From assembly GCF_000295955.2 (NCBI RefSeq), contig NZ_ALXE01000024.1, forward strand, positions 22,429 through 86,428: a stretch of DNA of 64,000 nt, read 5' to 3'. Origin of the DNA: Pantoea sp. A4 (GTDB lineage: Bacteria; Pseudomonadota; Gammaproteobacteria; Enterobacterales; Enterobacteriaceae). The notes beneath the pieces are model-generated. The model did no database searches, had not been told where the DNA came from, and saw only the letters and a program-made list of their open reading frames with translations. The translations under genes and the position numbers were made by a program. Positions 21,208-32,873 of the stretch are shown here, piece by piece (the first letter of the stretch is position 1; each line of letters opens with the position of its first letter).

Positions 21208-24063
21208 TTACAATGCCGCAATCAAGCCCTGCTGTTCAATCAGTTTTGCTTTAGCTGCTTCAAACTCGCTGATGCGCTCGCGCTCTTTCGCCACTACCGC
21301 TTCTGGTGCGCGTGAGACAAAGCCTTCGTTGGAGAGTTTTGACTGAATTTTTTCAATCTCAACATCCAGTTTGGTCAGCTCTTTTGCCAGACGCTCCAGC
21401 TCCGCTTCCTTGTTGACCAGATCGGCCATCGGGATTAGCAGTTCGGTGCCTTCAACGATTTTGGTGACTGACAGTGGGCCTTTCTCGCCCGCTGGCAGAA
21501 TCGTCAGGCTTTCGAGACGCGCCAGACGAGACAGGAATGTCCGGTTCTCTTCAACGCGACGCACGGCTTCCTGCGGCGCATTACGCAGCAGTACGTCCAG
21601 TGGCTTGCCTGGAGAGATGTTCATTTCTGCACGGATGTTACGTACCGCGACAATCGCCTGCTTCATCCACTCCACGTCTGCCTGCGCCACTGCATCGACT
21701 TTCTCGGCGTCATACTCCGGGAAAGGTTGCAGCATGATGGTGTCAGCCGTGATGTTTTTCAGCACTTTAACGCGCTGCCAGATGGTTTCAGTGATGAATG
21801 GAATAATCGGGTGCGCCAGGCGCAGCAACGCTTCCAGCACGGTGACCAGCGTATTACGCGTGCCGCGCAGTTCTGCTTCGCTACCGCTGTTCATCACCGG
21901 CTTCGTCAGCTCCAGATACCAGTCACAGAACTGGTTCCAGGTGAAGTCGTACAGGATGTTCGCGGCGATATCAAAGCGGTAGCTGTCCAGCGCTTCACGG
22001 TAGGCTTTAACGGTGTTGTTGAACTCTGCCAGGATCCAGCGATCGGCGATCGACAGTTGCAGTTCGCCGCCATTCTGGCCGCAATCCTGATCTTCGGTGT
22101 TCATCAGCACGAAACGGCTGGCATTCCACAGCTTATTACAGAAGTTGCGATAACCTTCCAGGCGCTTCATGTCCCAGTTGATATCACGGCCGGTAGAGGC
22201 CAGCGCTGCCAGCGTAAAGCGCAGGGCATCGGTCCCTGAAGGGGTAATACCTTCCGGGAACTGCTTCTCGGTACGCTTGCGGATTTTCTCTGCCAGCTGC
22301 GGCTGCATCATGTTGCCGGTACGTTTTTCCAGCAGGTCTTCCAGCGAAATACCGTCAACCATATCCAGTGGATCGATAACGTTACCTTTCGACTTGGACA
22401 TCTTCTGCCCTTCATCATCACGGATCAGACCGGTGATGTAGACAGTTTTGAACGGCACCTGCGGTTTACCGTCTTCATCTTTCATGAAGTGCATGGTCAG
22501 CATGATCATGCGGGCAATCCAGAAGAAGATGATGTCGAAGCCACTCACCAGCACGCTGGTTGGGTGGAAGGTACGCAGCGCTTCGGTATTTTCTGGCCAG
22601 CCCAGCGTAGAGAAGGTCCACAGGCCTGAAGAGAACCAGGTATCCAGTACGTCGTCATCCTGGCGCAGTGCAACATCTGCAGGCAGGTTGTTTTCCTGAC
22701 GCACTTCCTCTTCGGTACGGCCAACGTAGACATTGCCTTCGTTATCGTACCAGGCTGGGATGCGGTGTCCCCACCACAGCTGACGCGAAATACACCAGTC
22801 CTGGATATCACGCATCCATGAGAAGTACATGTTTTCGTACTGCTTCGGTACGAACTGGATATCACCGTTTTCAACCGCTTCAACCGCAACTTTTGCCAGT
22901 GGAGCAGTGCGCACATACCACTGATCGGTCAGCATAGGTTCGATCACTACGCCACCACGGTCGCCGTAAGGTACGGTCAGATCGTGCGGTTTGATCTCTT
23001 CCAGTAAACCCAGTTCATCGACAGCGGCAACCAGTGCTTTACGCGCAGCGAAACGCTCCAGCTTCTGGAACTGAACCGGGATTTCATCCGCACATTCATC
23101 ACTGACTTCGCCGTTGGTGTCGAATACTTCCGCACGTTCGCGGATGTCGCCATCAAAGGTCAGAATGTTGATCATTGGCAGCTGGTGACGACGACCGACT
23201 TCGTAGTCGTTGAAATCGTGCGCCGGGGTGATCTTCACACAACCGGTGCCTTTTTCCATGTCTGCGTGCTCATCGCCCACGATGGGGATACGACGATTCA
23301 CCAGCGGCAGCAGAACTTCTTTGCCGATCAGGTCTTTGTAACGCGGATCTTTCGGGTTAACGGCCACACCGGTATCACCCAACAGGGTTTCCGGACGCGT
23401 GGTTGCAACGACCAGGTAGTCTTTGCCTTCAGCGGTGGTAACGCCATCGGCCAGCGGATAGCGGATATGCCACATGGAACCTTTGGTTTCACGGTTTTCC
23501 ACTTCCAGGTCAGAGATGGCGGTACGCAGTTTTGGATCCCAGTTTACCAGGCGCTTACCACGGTAAATCAGATTCTCTTTGTACAGGCGGACAAACACTT
23601 CGCGCACGGCGTTGGACAGGCCTTCGTCCATGGTGAAACGCTCGCGCTCCCAGTCAACGGAGTTGCCCAGACGGCGCATCTGACGGGAGATGTTGCCACC
23701 CGATTCTGCTTTCCACTGCCAGATTTTGTCGATAAAGGCGTCACGGCCATAATCCTGACGGGTTTTCCCCTCTTCAGCCGCGATTTTGCGCTCAACCACC
23801 ATCTGGGTTGCGATACCTGCGTGGTCAGTACCGGCCTGCCACAGAGTATTTTTGCCCTGCATACGCTGGTAACGGATCATGGTATCCATGATGGTTTGCT
23901 GGAATGCGTGACCCATATGCAAGCTACCGGTGACGTTCGGCGGCGGGATCATGATGCAGAAGCTTTCCTGGCTCGTATCACCATTCGGTTTGAAATAGCC
24001 TTGCTTTTCCCATTGCTCGTAAAGCGGCTGCTCGATATCTTGCGGGTTATATGTCTTTTCCAT
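21208..24063 (-). CDS. valS: Valyl-tRNA synthetase
   Basis: 951-residue class I synthetase (E. coli 951). HIGH motif H-M-G-H at residues 49-52, KMSKS motif near residue 555 ([10 protein letters not shown]), editing domain (CP1) between about 190 and 350 with the T-R-P-E-T segment, and a C-terminal coiled-coil arm from about 880. Charges tRNA-Val and edits threonine. Third gene of pepA-holC-valS, five bases after holC. Confidence 0.98.
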   Translation of the reverse strand: MEKTYNPQDIEQPLYEQWEKQGYFKPNGDTSQESFCIMIPPPNVTGSLHMGHAFQQTIMDTMIRYQRMQGKNTLWQAGTDHAGIATQMVVERKIAAEEGKTRQDYGRDAFIDKIWQWKAESGGNISRQMRRLGNSVDWERERFTMDEGLSNAVREVFVRLYKENLIYRGKRLVNWDPKLRTAISDLEVENRETKGSMWHIRYPLADGVTTAEGKDYLVVATTRPETLLGDTGVAVNPKDPRYKDLIGKEVLLPLVNRRIPIVGDEHADMEKGTGCVKITPAHDFNDYEVGRRHQLPMINILTFDGDIRERAEVFDTNGEVSDECADEIPVQFQKLERFAARKALVAAVDELGLLEEIKPHDLTVPYGDRGGVVIEPMLTDQWYVRTAPLAKVAVEAVENGDIQFVPKQYENMYFSWMRDIQDWCISRQLWWGHRIPAWYDNEGNVYVGRTEEEVRQENNLPADVALRQDDDVLDTWFSSGLWTFSTLGWPENTEALRTFHPTSVLVSGFDIIFFWIARMIMLTMHFMKDEDGKPQVPFKTVYITGLIRDDEGQKMSKSKGNVIDPLDMVDGISLEDLLEKRTGNMMQPQLAEKIRKRTEKQFPEGITPSGTDALRFTLAALASTGRDINWDMKRLEGYRNFCNKLWNASRFVLMNTEDQDCGQNGGELQLSIADRWILAEFNNTVKAYREALDSYRFDIAANILYDFTWNQFCDWYLELTKPVMNSGSEAELRGTRNTLVTVLEALLRLAHPIIPFITETIWQRVKVLKNITADTIMLQPFPEYDAEKVDAVAQADVEWMKQAIVAVRNIRAEMNISPGKPLDVLLRNAPQEAVRRVEENRTFLSRLARLESLTILPAGEKGPLSVTKIVEGTELLIPMADLVNKEAELERLAKELTKLDVEIEKIQSKLSNEGFVSRAPEAVVAKERERISEFEAAKAKLIEQQGLIAAL

Positions 24064-24068
24064 TTCTG

Positions 24069-24527
24069 CTATGTCGTTGGCGGCTGCGGCGGGGTAGCCG
24101 TATTCAATTGGAATCCAACGCTGCGGTACGCTTTATAGCGTTCGCGCGCCAGCTGTTTCTGCGATTCTTCGTAAGGAACAAAGTCTACCACTTCATGGAA
24201 AGCAGTAGCAAAATCTGCGAACTGTGGCAGCAGGCTGATCAGCAGATCGCGCGGTGAACTCCCGCGACGCTGAGGCCAGGCCAGTTCGACGGGAGCGCCG
24301 TAACGCGGCCCTTCTCCAGCGAGGTTATGGGGTACAAAAGCCTCGGCTGGGCGCTGCCATAACGCCTCATCCAGACGGATAGCCTGTTGCTCATCGACGC
24401 AGGCGATAAGTATACGTTGGCCTCCGCGCCAGTGTTGCGCGGCCAGATCGCAAGCCAGCGCCTCAACGGCGCTGAGCTCACCGGCTGGCACATCATCGGC
24501 CAGCACATAGAAGGTTGCGTTTTTCAT
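24069..24527 (-). CDS. holC: DNA polymerase III subunit chi
   Basis: 152-residue HolC. N-terminus M-K-N-A-T-F-Y-V-L matches the family; segments such as [10 protein letters not shown] and [10 protein letters not shown] are the SSB-binding chi core. Links the clamp loader (through psi) to SSB. It lies between pepA and valS, nine bases after pepA. Confidence 0.93.
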   Translation of the reverse strand: MKNATFYVLADDVPAGELSAVEALACDLAAQHWRGGQRILIACVDEQQAIRLDEALWQRPAEAFVPHNLAGEGPRYGAPVELAWPQRRGSSPRDLLISLLPQFADFATAFHEVVDFVPYEESQKQLARERYKAYRSVGFQLNTATPPQPPTT

Positions 24528-24536
24528 TATTCAGGC

Positions 24537-26060
<1,524 letters not shown>

Positions 26061-26312
26061 TTAAAGACAACGGCCTCGGCTGTCGCTAGAATGTAGTCCG
26101 CTCGTCACCCTTTATTTTGCGGCGCAGCATGACATTTGGCCGCCTGCGGTCATAATGAATCAAGATGGCAATAGGTTGTTTTTGCGCCATCCTGAAGCAT
26201 TTGTCTGTCAATTTTAGCTACGATGACGGCCATTGATGAAGATAAATGGCGAATAAGCGTTGAAACTAGCGATTTTCCTGCAAAAAGACAAGTTTTCACA
26301 GGCGTACTAAGC

Positions 26313-27413
26313 GTGATCATCATTAGATATCTGGTTCGGGAAACGCTCAAAAGTCAGCTGGCTATCCTGTTTATCCTGCTATTAATCTTCTTTTGTCAGA
26401 AGTTAGTCAGGATTTTAGGTGCCGCTGTAGATGGCGACATCCCGACAAACCTTGTCCTGACACTGTTAGGCCTTGGCGTGCCTGAAATGGCGCAACTTAT
26501 TTTACCCCTTAGCCTGTTCCTGGCGATTCTCATGACGCTTGGGCGATTGTACACGGAGAGTGAAATCACCGTGATGCACGCCTGCGGTCTCGGCAAAAGT
26601 GTGCTGGTCAAAGCAGCCATGATTTTGATGCTGATGACGGCTGCGGTAGCGGCGATCAACGTGGCCTGGCTTGGCCCGTGGTCATCGCGCTATCAGGATG
26701 AAGTCACTAAGAATGCGAAAGCTAACCCCGGTGCTGCTGCACTGGCGGCAGGCCAGTTCCAGACCTCCAGTGACGGTAATGCCGTGATGTTTATCGAAAA
26801 CGTCAAAGGCAACCACTTCGGTCACGTCTTCCTTGCTCAACTGCGTCCAAAAGGCAATGCACGCCCTTCTGTGGTATTGGGTGACAGCGGTCATATGGAA
26901 CAGCGCAAAGACGGTTCGCAGGTCGTCACGCTGGATAAAGGCACGCGCTTTGAAGGCACGGCAATGCTGCGTGATTTCCGCATCACGGACTTCAGTAATT
27001 ACCAGGCTGTGATTGGCTACAAAGAGGCGGTGCTGGATCCGAATGATTCCGATCAGGCCAGTATGTCCAGCCTGATTGAGAACAAAACGCCGCCGTTCCG
27101 TGCTGAGCTGCACTGGCGTCTGACACTGGTGGTTTCGGTGCTGATTATGGCGCTGATGGTGGTGCCACTCAGCGTGGTTAACCCACGTCAGGGCCGCGTG
27201 TTATCCATGCTGCCAGCGATGCTGCTATACCTCATTTTCTTCCTGTTACAGAGTTCTCTGCGTTCAAGTGGCTCCAAAGGCCGCCTTGATCCGGCTATCT
27301 GGATGTGGGTCGTCAATGTGTCGTATCTGGTGCTGGCGATAGCGCTTAACTTGTGGGATACGGTGCCAATGCGGCGTATTCGCGGTCGCTTTGTGCGCGG
27401 AGGGGCAGCCTGA
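26313..27413 (+). CDS. lptF: LPS export ABC transporter permease LptF
   Basis: 366 residues (E. coli 366), beginning V/M-I-I-I-R-Y-L-V-R-E-T-L-K-S-Q with a GTG start at 26313. Two N-terminal and four further transmembrane segments flank a periplasmic jellyroll (about residues 125-260). With LptG and LptB2 it extracts LPS from the inner membrane. The frame is open upstream to 26223 but that part is not conserved. The stop overlaps the lptG start by one base. Confidence 0.95.
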   Translation: MIIIRYLVRETLKSQLAILFILLLIFFCQKLVRILGAAVDGDIPTNLVLTLLGLGVPEMAQLILPLSLFLAILMTLGRLYTESEITVMHACGLGKSVLVKAAMILMLMTAAVAAINVAWLGPWSSRYQDEVTKNAKANPGAAALAAGQFQTSSDGNAVMFIENVKGNHFGHVFLAQLRPKGNARPSVVLGDSGHMEQRKDGSQVVTLDKGTRFEGTAMLRDFRITDFSNYQAVIGYKEAVLDPNDSDQASMSSLIENKTPPFRAELHWRLTLVVSVLIMALMVVPLSVVNPRQGRVLSMLPAMLLYLIFFLLQSSLRSSGSKGRLDPAIWMWVVNVSYLVLAIALNLWDTVPMRRIRGRFVRGGAA

Positions 27414-28489
27414 TGTTTCGCGTTTTAGACCGGTATATCGGTAAGACCATCTTTAACACCATTATGCTGACGCTGTTCATGCTGGTGTCGCTCTCTGGCA
27501 TCATCAAGTTTGTCGACCAGCTGCGCAAAACCGGACAGGGTGCCTATACCGCGCTGGATGCGGGTTATTACACCTTGCTCAGTGTGCCGAAAGATATTGA
27601 AATCTTCTTCCCGATGGCGGCGTTATTAGGCGCACTCCTTGGGTTGGGGGCACTGGCACAGCGCAGCGAGCTCGTGGTGATGCAGGCTTCAGGCTTTACC
27701 CGTTTGCAGGTCGCGCTGTCTGTGATGAAGACGGCAATCCCGCTGGTGCTGCTGACCATGTTGGTGGGTGAGTTTATTGCACCGCAGGGCGAGCAGATGG
27801 CACGTAACTATCGCGCCCAACAGATTTACGGCGGCGCGCTGGTTTCTACCCAGAACGGCTTGTGGGCTAAAGACGGTAATAGCTTTATTTATATTGAGCG
27901 CATTCACGGTGATAACTCGCTGGATGGTGTCAGTATTTACAACTTCAACGATCAGCGCCGGCTGTTAAAAGTGCGCTATGCCGCCAGCGCGAGCTGGGAT
28001 AAAGATCGTAAAGAGTGGCAGCTTTCGCAGGTGGAAGAGTCGGATCTGAATGACCCGAAACAGATTACCGGTTCACAGAGTCTGACCGGTGACTGGAAAA
28101 CCAACCTGACGCCAGACAAGCTGGGCGTTGTCGCGCTGGACCCGGACGCATTATCGATCCGTGGTCTGTATAACTACACCAAATACCTCAAGCAGTCTGG
28201 CCAGGTTTCCGGCCGCTATCAACTGAATATGTGGGGCAAGATTTTCCAGCCACTGTCGGTAGCGGTAATGATGTTGATGGCCCTGTCGTTTATCTTCGGA
28301 CCGCTGCGTAGCGTGTCGATGGGGGTACGCGTGGTGACCGGCATTAGCTTTGGTTTTATCTTCTACGTGCTGGACCAGATTTTCGGCCCGCTGTCGTTGG
28401 TTTATGGCTTACCGCCGATTCTCGGCGCGATACTGCCAAGCGGTGCGTTCTTCGCAGTGAGTATGTATTTACTCCTTAAACGCCGCTAA
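27413..28489 (+). CDS. lptG: LPS export ABC transporter permease LptG
   Basis: 358 residues with the conserved L-D-R-Y-I-G-K-T-I-F start, six transmembrane segments, a central jellyroll and the late F-G-P-L-R-S-V-S-M-G-V-R segment. Partner of LptF. Starts with the ATG that overlaps the lptF TGA (T-G-A-T-G), so the two are translationally coupled. Followed by a strong bidirectional terminator. Confidence 0.95.
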   Translation: MFRVLDRYIGKTIFNTIMLTLFMLVSLSGIIKFVDQLRKTGQGAYTALDAGYYTLLSVPKDIEIFFPMAALLGALLGLGALAQRSELVVMQASGFTRLQVALSVMKTAIPLVLLTMLVGEFIAPQGEQMARNYRAQQIYGGALVSTQNGLWAKDGNSFIYIERIHGDNSLDGVSIYNFNDQRRLLKVRYAASASWDKDRKEWQLSQVEESDLNDPKQITGSQSLTGDWKTNLTPDKLGVVALDPDALSIRGLYNYTKYLKQSGQVSGRYQLNMWGKIFQPLSVAVMMLMALSFIFGPLRSVSMGVRVVTGISFGFIFYVLDQIFGPLSLVYGLPPILGAILPSGAFFAVSMYLLLKRR

Positions 28490-28500
28490 CGCACCCCAAT

Positions 28501-28527
28501 AAAAAAGCCGCGAGAGCGGCTTTTTTA
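28501..28527. terminator. Bidirectional terminator after lptG
   Basis: AAAAAAGCCGC / GCGGCTTTTTT with a GAGA tetraloop. Perfect 11-bp symmetry serves lptG (plus) and the DUF1493-type gene (minus), whose stop codon lies inside its right edge. Confidence 0.92.
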
Positions 28528-28887
28528 TTGGTCTTTTCTGTCAAATAACCATTCTCCTGCTTCCGCTGAGGCGAGAAGCATGCGTAAAGTCAAAGGTTTT
28601 GCTTCAACATCGGGGACTTTACATGCTTTGGGACGAAGGAAGTTTGGCAGCAGACCTTTCTCATAAGGCCAGTAGATCAGAAAGTCGAAATGACTGTCAT
28701 CAACTTGAAAGCGTCGAAAATAGTCTTTCATGATTTCATCACCCGTTTCCCGAGCCCATGGCATATCTCCCGTTGAAAGACTGGTCTCCAGTGAAAGTTC
28801 AGGCTTTTTCCTGTGAAATAACGGTTTATGATTATAGTTTTCTTCGTACCATGCAAATAGTTCATCGGCCAAGGGTTCAGTCACCAT
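28525..28887 (-). CDS. DUF1493 family protein
   Basis: 120 residues; the middle (L-E-T-S-L-S-T-G-D) and the end (L-T-L-R-M-L-L-A-S-A-E-A-G-E-W) follow the DUF1493 pattern, a small acidic fold often compared to acyl-carrier proteins. No phosphopantetheine Ser motif is evident. It overlaps the upstream STM2901-like gene by seven bases, so the two are one transcriptional unit. Function unknown. Base composition is more AT-rich than the flanking core genes, suggesting transfer. Confidence 0.7.
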   Translation of the reverse strand: MVTEPLADELFAWYEENYNHKPLFHRKKPELSLETSLSTGDMPWARETGDEIMKDYFRRFQVDDSHFDFLIYWPYEKGLLPNFLRPKACKVPDVEAKPLTLRMLLASAEAGEWLFDRKDQ

Positions 28888-29324
28888 AATTTATCCTCTC
28901 CTCGCGCAACCTTATTATAGTGCTGAGTCGTTTTCAACGCTATTTGGGTGACATCATTGAGAATAAATGCAATCCCTAATATAGGAATCCAACGACCGGC
29001 AAAAGCACCAAGATTATTCACATATGAAAATCTTAAACGTACGATGCTTCCCGTGGTGAGTGTTGGCCAGCGATGGACCCTAACATTCAGCCATCGCCTT
29101 AGCCGTTCACTTAAAATAGACGTTCCTTTGGTTGCACCCTCTGGCTTACCTCGCGTACTTTTAGAGGGCTGACCAAGTATGATAAGTGCCAGAGCAGCGA
29201 TATCATCCACGCCTAATTTTTTTTGCGCTTCTTCAAGGAATATGAAAAAAAAGAGTTCTCCAGCTGTTAAGTTGTGCATTCCATTAAAGTAGTAAGTATT
29301 ATTTAACTCTTCTGTAGTATCCAT
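28881..29324 (-). CDS. STM2901 family protein
   Basis: 147 residues: M-D-T-T-E-E-L-N-N-T-Y start, a hydrophobic stretch L-T-A-G-E-L-F-F-F-I-F-L-E-E near residues 20-33, and a probable membrane segment W-I-P-I-L-G-I-A-F-I-L near the C-terminus. Resembles the Salmonella STM2901 family, which also sits next to a DUF1493-type gene. Function unknown. The start at 29324 has AAGG six bases upstream; the frame extends to 29387 but the extra part is Lys-rich and not typical. Confidence 0.65.
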   Translation of the reverse strand: MDTTEELNNTYYFNGMHNLTAGELFFFIFLEEAQKKLGVDDIAALALIILGQPSKSTRGKPEGATKGTSILSERLRRWLNVRVHRWPTLTTGSIVRLRFSYVNNLGAFAGRWIPILGIAFILNDVTQIALKTTQHYNKVARGEDKLW

Positions 29325-29616
29325 AGGAGGCCTTGTTAGTTTTTTCGTGAATAATAAAGACGGTTTTTTTCTCGTCAATAAAAACACATTAACTTTACAA
29401 ACTGTATTTTTTGGGATGGGTCTGGTTTTTATTTTTTTGTAGATAATAGTGTCGCAAATGGATTTTTTTATAAATGATATGGGTTTTTATGTCGCCATAA
29501 TTAAATTCCAGGATAATAACGCTGTTCTATAAATAAGAACTGTTATCATTTGTAGGCTTCTGCTTGTTGAGAATGTTACTCTGTCAGTCCTGTGATGGTG
29601 AGCAAGGCTGACTGTG
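29325..29616. other. AT-rich divergent promoter region
   Basis: Nearly 300 bases, visibly AT-rich with long T runs, between the STM2901-like gene and the AraC regulator. Contains the candidate Fur box at 29532-29550. No gene seen. Confidence 0.6.
29532..29550 (+). promoter_or_regulatory. Candidate Fur box upstream of the AraC-type regulator
   Basis: On the minus strand the 19-mer reads AATGATAACAGTTCTTATT. The first nine bases match the Fur consensus AATGATAAT in eight positions and the second half is weaker. Position, 67 bases before the regulator start, fits iron control of the regulator-receptor pair. Confidence 0.45.
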
Positions 29617-30573
29617 ATGAACTCTGCGATTTCGCCGCGCTGTGCCAGCGCATTTACCGTGGCGCACTTTCTCGATATTGGCGCGCGCTACGGCATTGAT
29701 TATCACTTCCCTGCGCTGGAGCAGGGACGGCAGGATGTGGCGCAGCGTGCCGTTGTGCAGGGCTATGTTGAGGAGTGGGTGCTGCCAGCCGGCGTTTGTA
29801 TTACCCGTTCGGATTTGCAGGTGATAGAACCCTATGAATCCACTTCAACTGGTCATTCGCCGCTGTATGTACTGCTGGTATTGTCTGGACAGGTGGAGAT
29901 CGCCGTCAACGGTTGCTATCAGCATTTGCACAGTGGCATGGCGCTGACCACCCGGTTGGATGCACAGCAGACGCTCAGTGCTCGCCATCAGGCAGCAGAG
30001 CGCCTGGTCACGCTCTCCCTCGCTATCGATCCCCAACGTTTTTGCCCGTCTTCAGCCGTGGCGGCGTATCTGGCTCAATGGCAGCAAACGCAGCCGCAGA
30101 CCGCGCTACGCGCGATTCCCGGCGTGGTGCTGCAATCACTGCAACAGTTGCCCGCAGGTGATAGCCTGGCACATCAACTGATCCTTGAAGGTATTCTGTT
30201 GCAGTTGCTGGGTTACTGGATGATCCCCACGCCGTCAGTTTCCCCCGTGTCCCCCCTTTGTCCACGCGAGTTGCAGCGGCTGGAGCAGGTTAAGCAGCTG
30301 ATCGAGAGCGCCCCGGAACGGCCCTATACCCTGGATGCACTGGCACAGCTCGCGGCCATGAGCGCCAGCAGCTTACGCAGCAAATTCCGCCAGTGCTATG
30401 GCGAGTCCATCTTTAACTACCTGCGGCAGTGTCGCCTCGCGCTGGCGCGGGAGTATTTGCAGCAGGGATATAGCGTGCAGCAGGCGGCATGGATGTCCGG
30501 TTATCAGCACGCGACCAACTTCGCCACCGCTTTTCGCCGCCAGTATGGTGTGGCACCCAGCGAGCTGGCGTAA
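29617..30573 (+). CDS. AraC family transcriptional regulator (siderophore-receptor type)
   Basis: 318 residues. The C-terminal part (about 225-318) is a double helix-turn-helix: Y-T-L-D-A-L-A-Q-L-A-A-M-S for the first and the family signature near the end (A-A-W-M-S-G-Y-Q-H-A-T-N-F-A-T-A-F-R-R-Q). The N-terminal part is a putative ligand-sensing domain resembling PchR/YbtA regulators, which respond to ferric siderophores. ATG at 29617 chosen over GTG at 29614. The receptor gene follows in the same direction after 103 bases, so it is the likely target. Confidence 0.82.
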   Translation: MNSAISPRCASAFTVAHFLDIGARYGIDYHFPALEQGRQDVAQRAVVQGYVEEWVLPAGVCITRSDLQVIEPYESTSTGHSPLYVLLVLSGQVEIAVNGCYQHLHSGMALTTRLDAQQTLSARHQAAERLVTLSLAIDPQRFCPSSAVAAYLAQWQQTQPQTALRAIPGVVLQSLQQLPAGDSLAHQLILEGILLQLLGYWMIPTPSVSPVSPLCPRELQRLEQVKQLIESAPERPYTLDALAQLAAMSASSLRSKFRQCYGESIFNYLRQCRLALAREYLQQGYSVQQAAWMSGYQHATNFATAFRRQYGVAPSELA

Positions 30574-30676
30574 ATTTGTCAGTGCGCATACGCATTGCAG
30601 CAGCACGCATAGCGGGTTTGTTTAGCGGGTCGGGATAATAGCGCCAGCAAAAATAACAAGAGCGAGAGTCATTTTT

Positions 30677-32830
30677 ATGTTGGCATGGAAACGTTTAAAC
30701 GCATTGAGTCCGCTGGCGATGGCCATTGCCTGCGCACTCTGCCCGGCAGCCAATGCTGCGCCCTCCCAGGGGAATCCATCCACGCTGGTGGTCACGGCCG
30801 GTGAAGCAGCGGGTAGCGCTGAAAACAGCGTCGCGCCTTACACCAACAGTGGAACAAAATCTGCCGTGCCGGAGAGCCGCACGCCGCAAACCATCAACAG
30901 TATCAGTCAGCAAGAGATTGAGAAGCGCCACGCGAACTCACTGAATGAGATCCTGCGCTACGATGCAGGCGTCTCAACCGAGATGCGCGGCAGCACCACC
31001 TATATGAGCGAATACAAGATCCGCGGGTTCTCTGCGGATAATGAGTATTACGATGGACTCCAGCTGCCCTATAACGTGACCGGCAACACCAAAGCCAGTA
31101 TCGATCCGATCCTGATTGATCAGGTAGATATCCTGAAAGGCCCATCATCGGTGCTGTATGGCAACGCCTCGCCGGGAGGCCTGGTGAATATTCAGGGCAA
31201 AAAGCCACAGAAAGCCCAAAACACGGAAGTGGGGTTCAACACCGGTAACCGTAACCTGAAAGAGGGGTATATCGACTCCACCGGGCAGATCGCCGACAGT
31301 GACTGGAGCTACCGTTTTATCAGCAAAGCCAGCGAAGGGCAGGATCAGCCCTATACCAGCAAGCACGAAAGTTACCTGGTCGCGCCTTCATTCAGCTGGC
31401 AGCCCTCTGACCAAACCCGTCTGACGCTGGAAGCGCTGTGGCAGAATCAGCCAAGCCTGACACCCTCAAACCCGCTGCCGCTGGCTTATCTGCGCAGCGG
31501 TTACGCTTCACGCCGTGCCTATGCTGGCGACCACTGGAATGGTTTCTCGCAGCAGCAGGGTATGGTGGGCTACAGCTTTGAACATCAGTTCGATAACGGC
31601 TGGGGCGTGGTGCAGAAAGCGCGCTATTTCACGGTAGATACCCATCAACGTAGCGTCTACTCCCTTGGCACCGATGGCAGCAGCACGCAGCTCTCACGCT
31701 ACGGTTACACCACCGATGAAGGGCTGGATAGCGTCAATATAGATAACCAACTGAAGAAGGATGTGCTGTGGGGAGCGTGGACGCACCATCTGCTGGCAGG
31801 CTTTGATTACCAGCACCTGAATTCGCACCTGACCTACCGCTATAGCGGGAATGCGACCCCGGATATTAACCTGCTGGCACCTGACTACAGCCAGGTCACG
31901 GACAGCAGCCTTGGCCTGTACACTGCGCTAAACAAACGCCTGAGTTTTAGCCAGAAGGGGTACTATCTTCAGGATCAGATGGCCTTTGGCGGCCTGAATA
32001 TCCTTGCCAGCCTGCGCTATGACGATTATCACGCTATCACCGCAGATTATCTTTCCGGGGACAGCAAAACCTGGACTGCGCAGGATCGGGTAACCAAGCG
32101 ACTCGGCGCGTTGTACCAGTTTAGCAATGGTATCGCCCCTTACGTCAGCTACTCGGAAGGCTTTATGCCGGTTTCACCGCAGGGCACGCTAACGGCTGAT
32201 AAGGCGAAACCGACCACCAGCAAGCAGCTGGAGGGCGGGGTGAAATACCTGCTGCCTGATTACGCCACCACCGTTACCGCTTCGGTATTCCAGATCAAAC
32301 AGAAAAATGTGGTGACTACCGATTACAGCCTGGGGGCTAACTCTCTCACTAACTATCGCCAGACAGGAGAAGTGGAGTCGAATGGTGCGGAGTTAAGTGT
32401 GGTGAGCCGCCCGCTGGATAACCTGAATTTGGTGGCGAACTACGCCTATACCGATGCGGTAAACAAGAAAGATGATTTGTATCAGGGCAAGCGTACGACT
32501 CAGGTGCCGCTAAACCAGGTTAACCTGTGGGCGGATTACACCTTCAATGAGACCGCCTTGCAGGGATTGATGCTGGGAGCCGGGCTACGCTACAGCGGCA
32601 AGTCAGAGATCACGCAGGACAACTCACTCCCGGCGATCGGTGGCAACACGCAGTTTGATGCGGCGATCAGCTACGATCTTGGTGTGCTCAGTCCGCAACT
32701 GCGCGGTTTGCTGGTGAAAGCCAGTGCGCAGAACCTGACCAACAAGTTCACCTATACCTGTTACAGCTCAACCTACTGCTGGATTGGCCGCGACCGTACG
32801 GTGGAAGCGGGTGTCAGCTACCGGTTCTGA
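30677..32830 (+). CDS. TonB-dependent siderophore receptor (FhuA/FoxA-like)
   Basis: 717 residues. Signal peptide about 1-27 (ending A-A-N-A), TonB box near residue 34 (S-T-L-V-V-T-A), plug domain about 55-170 with I-R-G-F-S-A and L-K-G-P-S-S-V-L-Y-G, then a 22-strand barrel ending in F. The Cys pair in T-C-Y-S-S-T-Y-C-W near the C-terminus is shared with hydroxamate siderophore receptors. Ligand cannot be named from sequence; no biosynthesis or ABC transporter genes are adjacent. Probably induced by the preceding AraC regulator under iron limitation. Confidence 0.85.
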   Translation: MLAWKRLNALSPLAMAIACALCPAANAAPSQGNPSTLVVTAGEAAGSAENSVAPYTNSGTKSAVPESRTPQTINSISQQEIEKRHANSLNEILRYDAGVSTEMRGSTTYMSEYKIRGFSADNEYYDGLQLPYNVTGNTKASIDPILIDQVDILKGPSSVLYGNASPGGLVNIQGKKPQKAQNTEVGFNTGNRNLKEGYIDSTGQIADSDWSYRFISKASEGQDQPYTSKHESYLVAPSFSWQPSDQTRLTLEALWQNQPSLTPSNPLPLAYLRSGYASRRAYAGDHWNGFSQQQGMVGYSFEHQFDNGWGVVQKARYFTVDTHQRSVYSLGTDGSSTQLSRYGYTTDEGLDSVNIDNQLKKDVLWGAWTHHLLAGFDYQHLNSHLTYRYSGNATPDINLLAPDYSQVTDSSLGLYTALNKRLSFSQKGYYLQDQMAFGGLNILASLRYDDYHAITADYLSGDSKTWTAQDRVTKRLGALYQFSNGIAPYVSYSEGFMPVSPQGTLTADKAKPTTSKQLEGGVKYLLPDYATTVTASVFQIKQKNVVTTDYSLGANSLTNYRQTGEVESNGAELSVVSRPLDNLNLVANYAYTDAVNKKDDLYQGKRTTQVPLNQVNLWADYTFNETALQGLMLGAGLRYSGKSEITQDNSLPAIGGNTQFDAAISYDLGVLSPQLRGLLVKASAQNLTNKFTYTCYSSTYCWIGRDRTVEAGVSYRF

Positions 32831-32838
32831 GTGACGTT

Positions 32839-32867
32839 TTCCCCCACCGGCTCAGCCCGTGGGGGAA
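32839..32867. terminator. Hairpin between the convergent receptor gene and yqjG
   Basis: Nine-base-pair stem TTCCCCCAC / GTGGGGGAA just after the receptor stop. No clear T tract on either side, so termination is probable rather than certain. Confidence 0.45.
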
Positions 32868-32873
32868 AGCTGA

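Noticed and set aside
23185..24138. Long plus-strand frame opposite valS
   Set aside because: It is antisense to a highly conserved synthetase and has no ribosome site or recognisable domain.
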